DNA of 15,272 nt from assembly GCF_002455975.1 (NCBI RefSeq), contig NZ_DKLM01000078.1, forward strand, positions 1 through 15,272. The letters run 5' to 3'. The notes under the pieces were generated by a model that made no database searches, was not told where the DNA came from, and was given only the letters and a program-made list of their open reading frames with translations. This document shows, piece after piece, positions 13,843-15,272 of the stretch; position 1 is the first letter of the stretch, and each line of letters starts with the position of its first letter. Made by a program: the position numbers and the translations under genes. Origin of the DNA: Clostridium sp. UBA6640 (GTDB lineage Bacteria; Bacillota; Clostridia; Clostridiales; Clostridiaceae).

Positions 13843-13878
13843 AAAGCTTTCTGTATTGTGCAGAAAGCTTTATTTTTT
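13843..13878 (+). terminator. Strong intrinsic terminator after pdp
   Basis: AAAGCTTTCTG (13843-13853) pairs exactly with CAGAAAGCTTT (13861-13871) around TATTGTG and is followed by ATTTTTT. It closes the nucleoside salvage group. Confidence 0.85.
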
Positions 13879-13994
13879 AAAATAAGCTTAGATAAAATAA
13901 GGGGCGAAATTCTATTATATAATTTAAGGTTATATTAGAAATTTATCAATTTTACACAATATTTTTTTATACTATATAAATTTTAGTGAATTCT

Positions 13995-14024
13995 GTGATA
14001 ATATTCTTATTTTAGGTAAAAATA
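13995..14024 (+). promoter_or_regulatory. Tentative forespore (SigF-type) promoter of dacF
   Basis: GGTAAAAATA (14015-14024) fits the SigF -10 consensus GGNRAYAMTW with one mismatch, and GTGATA (13995-14000) could serve as -35 at 14-nt spacing. B. subtilis dacF is transcribed by SigF/SigG. A weak SigA-like pair TTTACA/TATATA (13951-13956, 13973-13978) also exists. The match is by eye only. Confidence 0.3.
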
Positions 14025-14057
14025 AGTTTAGATAATTTTTACTTAAGGAGGATAACA

Positions 14058-15248
14058 ATGAAAAAAAATAAAAAAACTCTATTGAGCTTATTATTAAGTT
14101 TTACATTATTAAGCCAGTTCTTAGTTATTCCAGTAAAAGCTGAGGATAAAATAAATAAAGAAGCAGCTACAAATGCTGTAGAGGTTGAGGCTAAATCAGC
14201 AGTATTAATTGAACCTTCTAGTGGTAAGGTGATTTTTGAAAAAAATCCTAACGAGAAATTTGCTCCAGCATCTGTTACAAAAATTATGACTATGTTATTA
14301 GCAATGGAGGCTATAGATTCTGGTAAGCTTAAATTAGATGATAAAATTGTTTGTAGTGCTAAGGTAAAATCTATGGGTGGAAGCAGTATGATACTTGATG
14401 AAGGGGAAGTTAGAACTGTTGAAGAGATATTAAAAGGTATAGCTATTGCTTCTGGAAATGATGCTGCAGTAGCAATGGCAGAACAAATAGGTGGTACAGA
14501 AGAAGCTTTTGTTGAAATGATGAATAAAAGGGCACAAGAGTTAGGAATGAAAAATACAAGTTTTAGAAACTGCACAGGGCTAAGTGCTGATGGACATTTA
14601 ACTACTGCAAATGATATTGCTATTATGTCTATGGAATTATTAAAGCATCCTACCATATTAAAGTATTCTTCAATCTATATGGAAACTATAAGTGAAGGTC
14701 GTAAAAGTCCAATAGAATTAGTAAACCATAATAAATTAGTAAGATTCTATGAAGGCTGCGATGGACTAAAAACAGGATTTACAGAGGAAGCGAAATATTG
14801 CATTTCTGCAACAGCTGTAAGAAATAATGTAAGAATGCTTGCAATCATTATGGGTTCTCCAACTTATAAAATAAGAAATGCGGATGCAAGTAAACTTATG
14901 ACATATGGATTTGCCAAATTTGAAAGCAAAGATGCAGTTAGAAAAGATGAAGAAATCGAAAGAGTAGCTCTAAATAAAAAAGGAGATAACTTCTTTATAG
15001 CCAAAGCTAAAGACAATTTAAAAGTAACAATGGAGAAAAATAGTGAAGAGGAAATAGTGAAAAAAGCTACTATAGATACCACAAGAAAGCACTATAAAGA
15101 AGGTGACATTGTAGGACATTGTGAGGTTTATGTAGGGGATAAGTTATTAGGGAAAGTAGAGTTATATAGTGATAGGGAAGCAAAACAATCTGAATTCTTT
15201 AAAAATATTAAAAATAGTATTTGTGACTTATTTGATAAAGCAATTTAA
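14058..15248 (+). CDS. dacF: DacF, serine-type D-alanyl-D-alanine carboxypeptidase (S11)
   Basis: This low-molecular-weight penicillin-binding protein removes the terminal D-Ala from peptidoglycan stem peptides, limiting cross-linking; in B. subtilis DacF acts in the forespore to set cortex cross-linking. The 396-aa precursor has a signal peptide (1-28, cut after VKA). The three S11 motifs are S72-V-T-K75 (nucleophile), S132-G-N134 and K238-T-G240, all intact. The C-terminal beta domain (about 285-375) is followed by an end with a weak amphipathic helix (EFFKNIKNSICDLFDKA) suited to membrane attachment. AAGGAGG lies 6 nt before the ATG. Clostridia usually carry spoIIAA-spoIIAB-sigF next, beyond this window. 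A vegetative S11 paralogue is less likely given the sporulation neighbourhood. Confidence 0.93.
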   Translation: MKKNKKTLLSLLLSFTLLSQFLVIPVKAEDKINKEAATNAVEVEAKSAVLIEPSSGKVIFEKNPNEKFAPASVTKIMTMLLAMEAIDSGKLKLDDKIVCSAKVKSMGGSSMILDEGEVRTVEEILKGIAIASGNDAAVAMAEQIGGTEEAFVEMMNKRAQELGMKNTSFRNCTGLSADGHLTTANDIAIMSMELLKHPTILKYSSIYMETISEGRKSPIELVNHNKLVRFYEGCDGLKTGFTEEAKYCISATAVRNNVRMLAIIMGSPTYKIRNADASKLMTYGFAKFESKDAVRKDEEIERVALNKKGDNFFIAKAKDNLKVTMEKNSEEEIVKKATIDTTRKHYKEGDIVGHCEVYVGDKLLGKVELYSDREAKQSEFFKNIKNSICDLFDKAI

Positions 15249-15272
15249 AATATTAAAGTAAAAATCCTAGGT

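Noticed and set aside
13879..14036. Near-identical 17-nt direct repeats AAAATAAGCTTAGATAA and AAAATAAGTTTAGATAA in the pdp-dacF gap
   Set aside because: AT-rich and short, with no associated gene or dyad; could be chance, so not scored as a finding.
14039..14656. 205-aa minus-strand frame antisense to dacF
   Set aside because: It is a mirror of the dacF coding frame without its own ribosome binding site; dacF motifs are unambiguous.
1..15272. CRISPR array, tRNA or rRNA genes
   Set aside because: No regularly spaced repeats and no tRNA or rRNA hallmarks were seen anywhere in the window.

Overview
The window looks like a chromosomal segment of a low-GC, spore-forming Firmicute, most likely a Clostridium (sensu stricto) species. 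Base composition is strongly AT-rich, ribosome binding sites are strong (AGGAGG type), and the sporulation genes stand in an order familiar from clostridia: spoIVB, spo0A, a Nudix hydrolase, spoIIM, a small membrane protein, a XerD-type recombinase, deoB, punA, pdp and dacF. Species was not determined.

Layout. 1-1470: a hairpin, then spoIVB (forespore signalling protease) with its terminator. 1509-2396: spo0A, the master regulator of sporulation, behind a probable SigH promoter and a 0A box. 2273-7504: a decayed, prophage-like insertion of about 5.1 kb bounded by two imperfect copies (about 120 bp) of the 3' end of spo0A. It holds a broken tyrosine integrase beside the left copy, several tiny phage-type genes, a broken HNH-endonuclease-like gene, a truncated endolysin-type amidase, and one intact secreted Cys-rich protein gene on the minus strand near the right copy. 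7615-7669: a strong terminator, probably the original spo0A terminator displaced by the insertion. 7964-10319: Nudix ADP-ribose pyrophosphatase, spoIIM, a small membrane protein and a XerD-like protein. 10353-13838: phosphopentomutase, purine nucleoside phosphorylase and pyrimidine nucleoside phosphorylase, a nucleoside salvage set. 14058-15248: dacF, a sporulation-type D,D-carboxypeptidase; spoIIAA-spoIIAB-sigF often follow it in clostridia but lie outside the window.

How the genes work together. Spo0A~P starts sporulation. SpoIVB is made in the forespore and triggers pro-SigK processing. SpoIIM drives septal peptidoglycan dissolution for engulfment. DacF trims cortex or wall peptides. DeoB, PunA and Pdp split nucleosides to bases and sugar phosphates and interconvert pentose 1- and 5-phosphates. 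The Nudix enzyme probably hydrolyses ADP-ribose.

Most notable result. The duplicated spo0A tail, with integrase remnants at one end and lysis remnants at the other, indicates that a temperate element once integrated site-specifically into the last 40 codons of spo0A. The present Spo0A C-terminus would then be element-supplied, while the displaced host tail decays 5.1 kb downstream in front of its old terminator. I do not recall spo0A being described as an attachment site, but could not search for it. Second-tier observations are a XerD-like protein with two catalytic residues replaced (Arg to Lys, His to Tyr), a pdp leader whose only Shine-Dalgarno-like run lies behind a hairpin about 50 nt upstream, and an unexplained nested inverted repeat at the point where the integrase homology stops.
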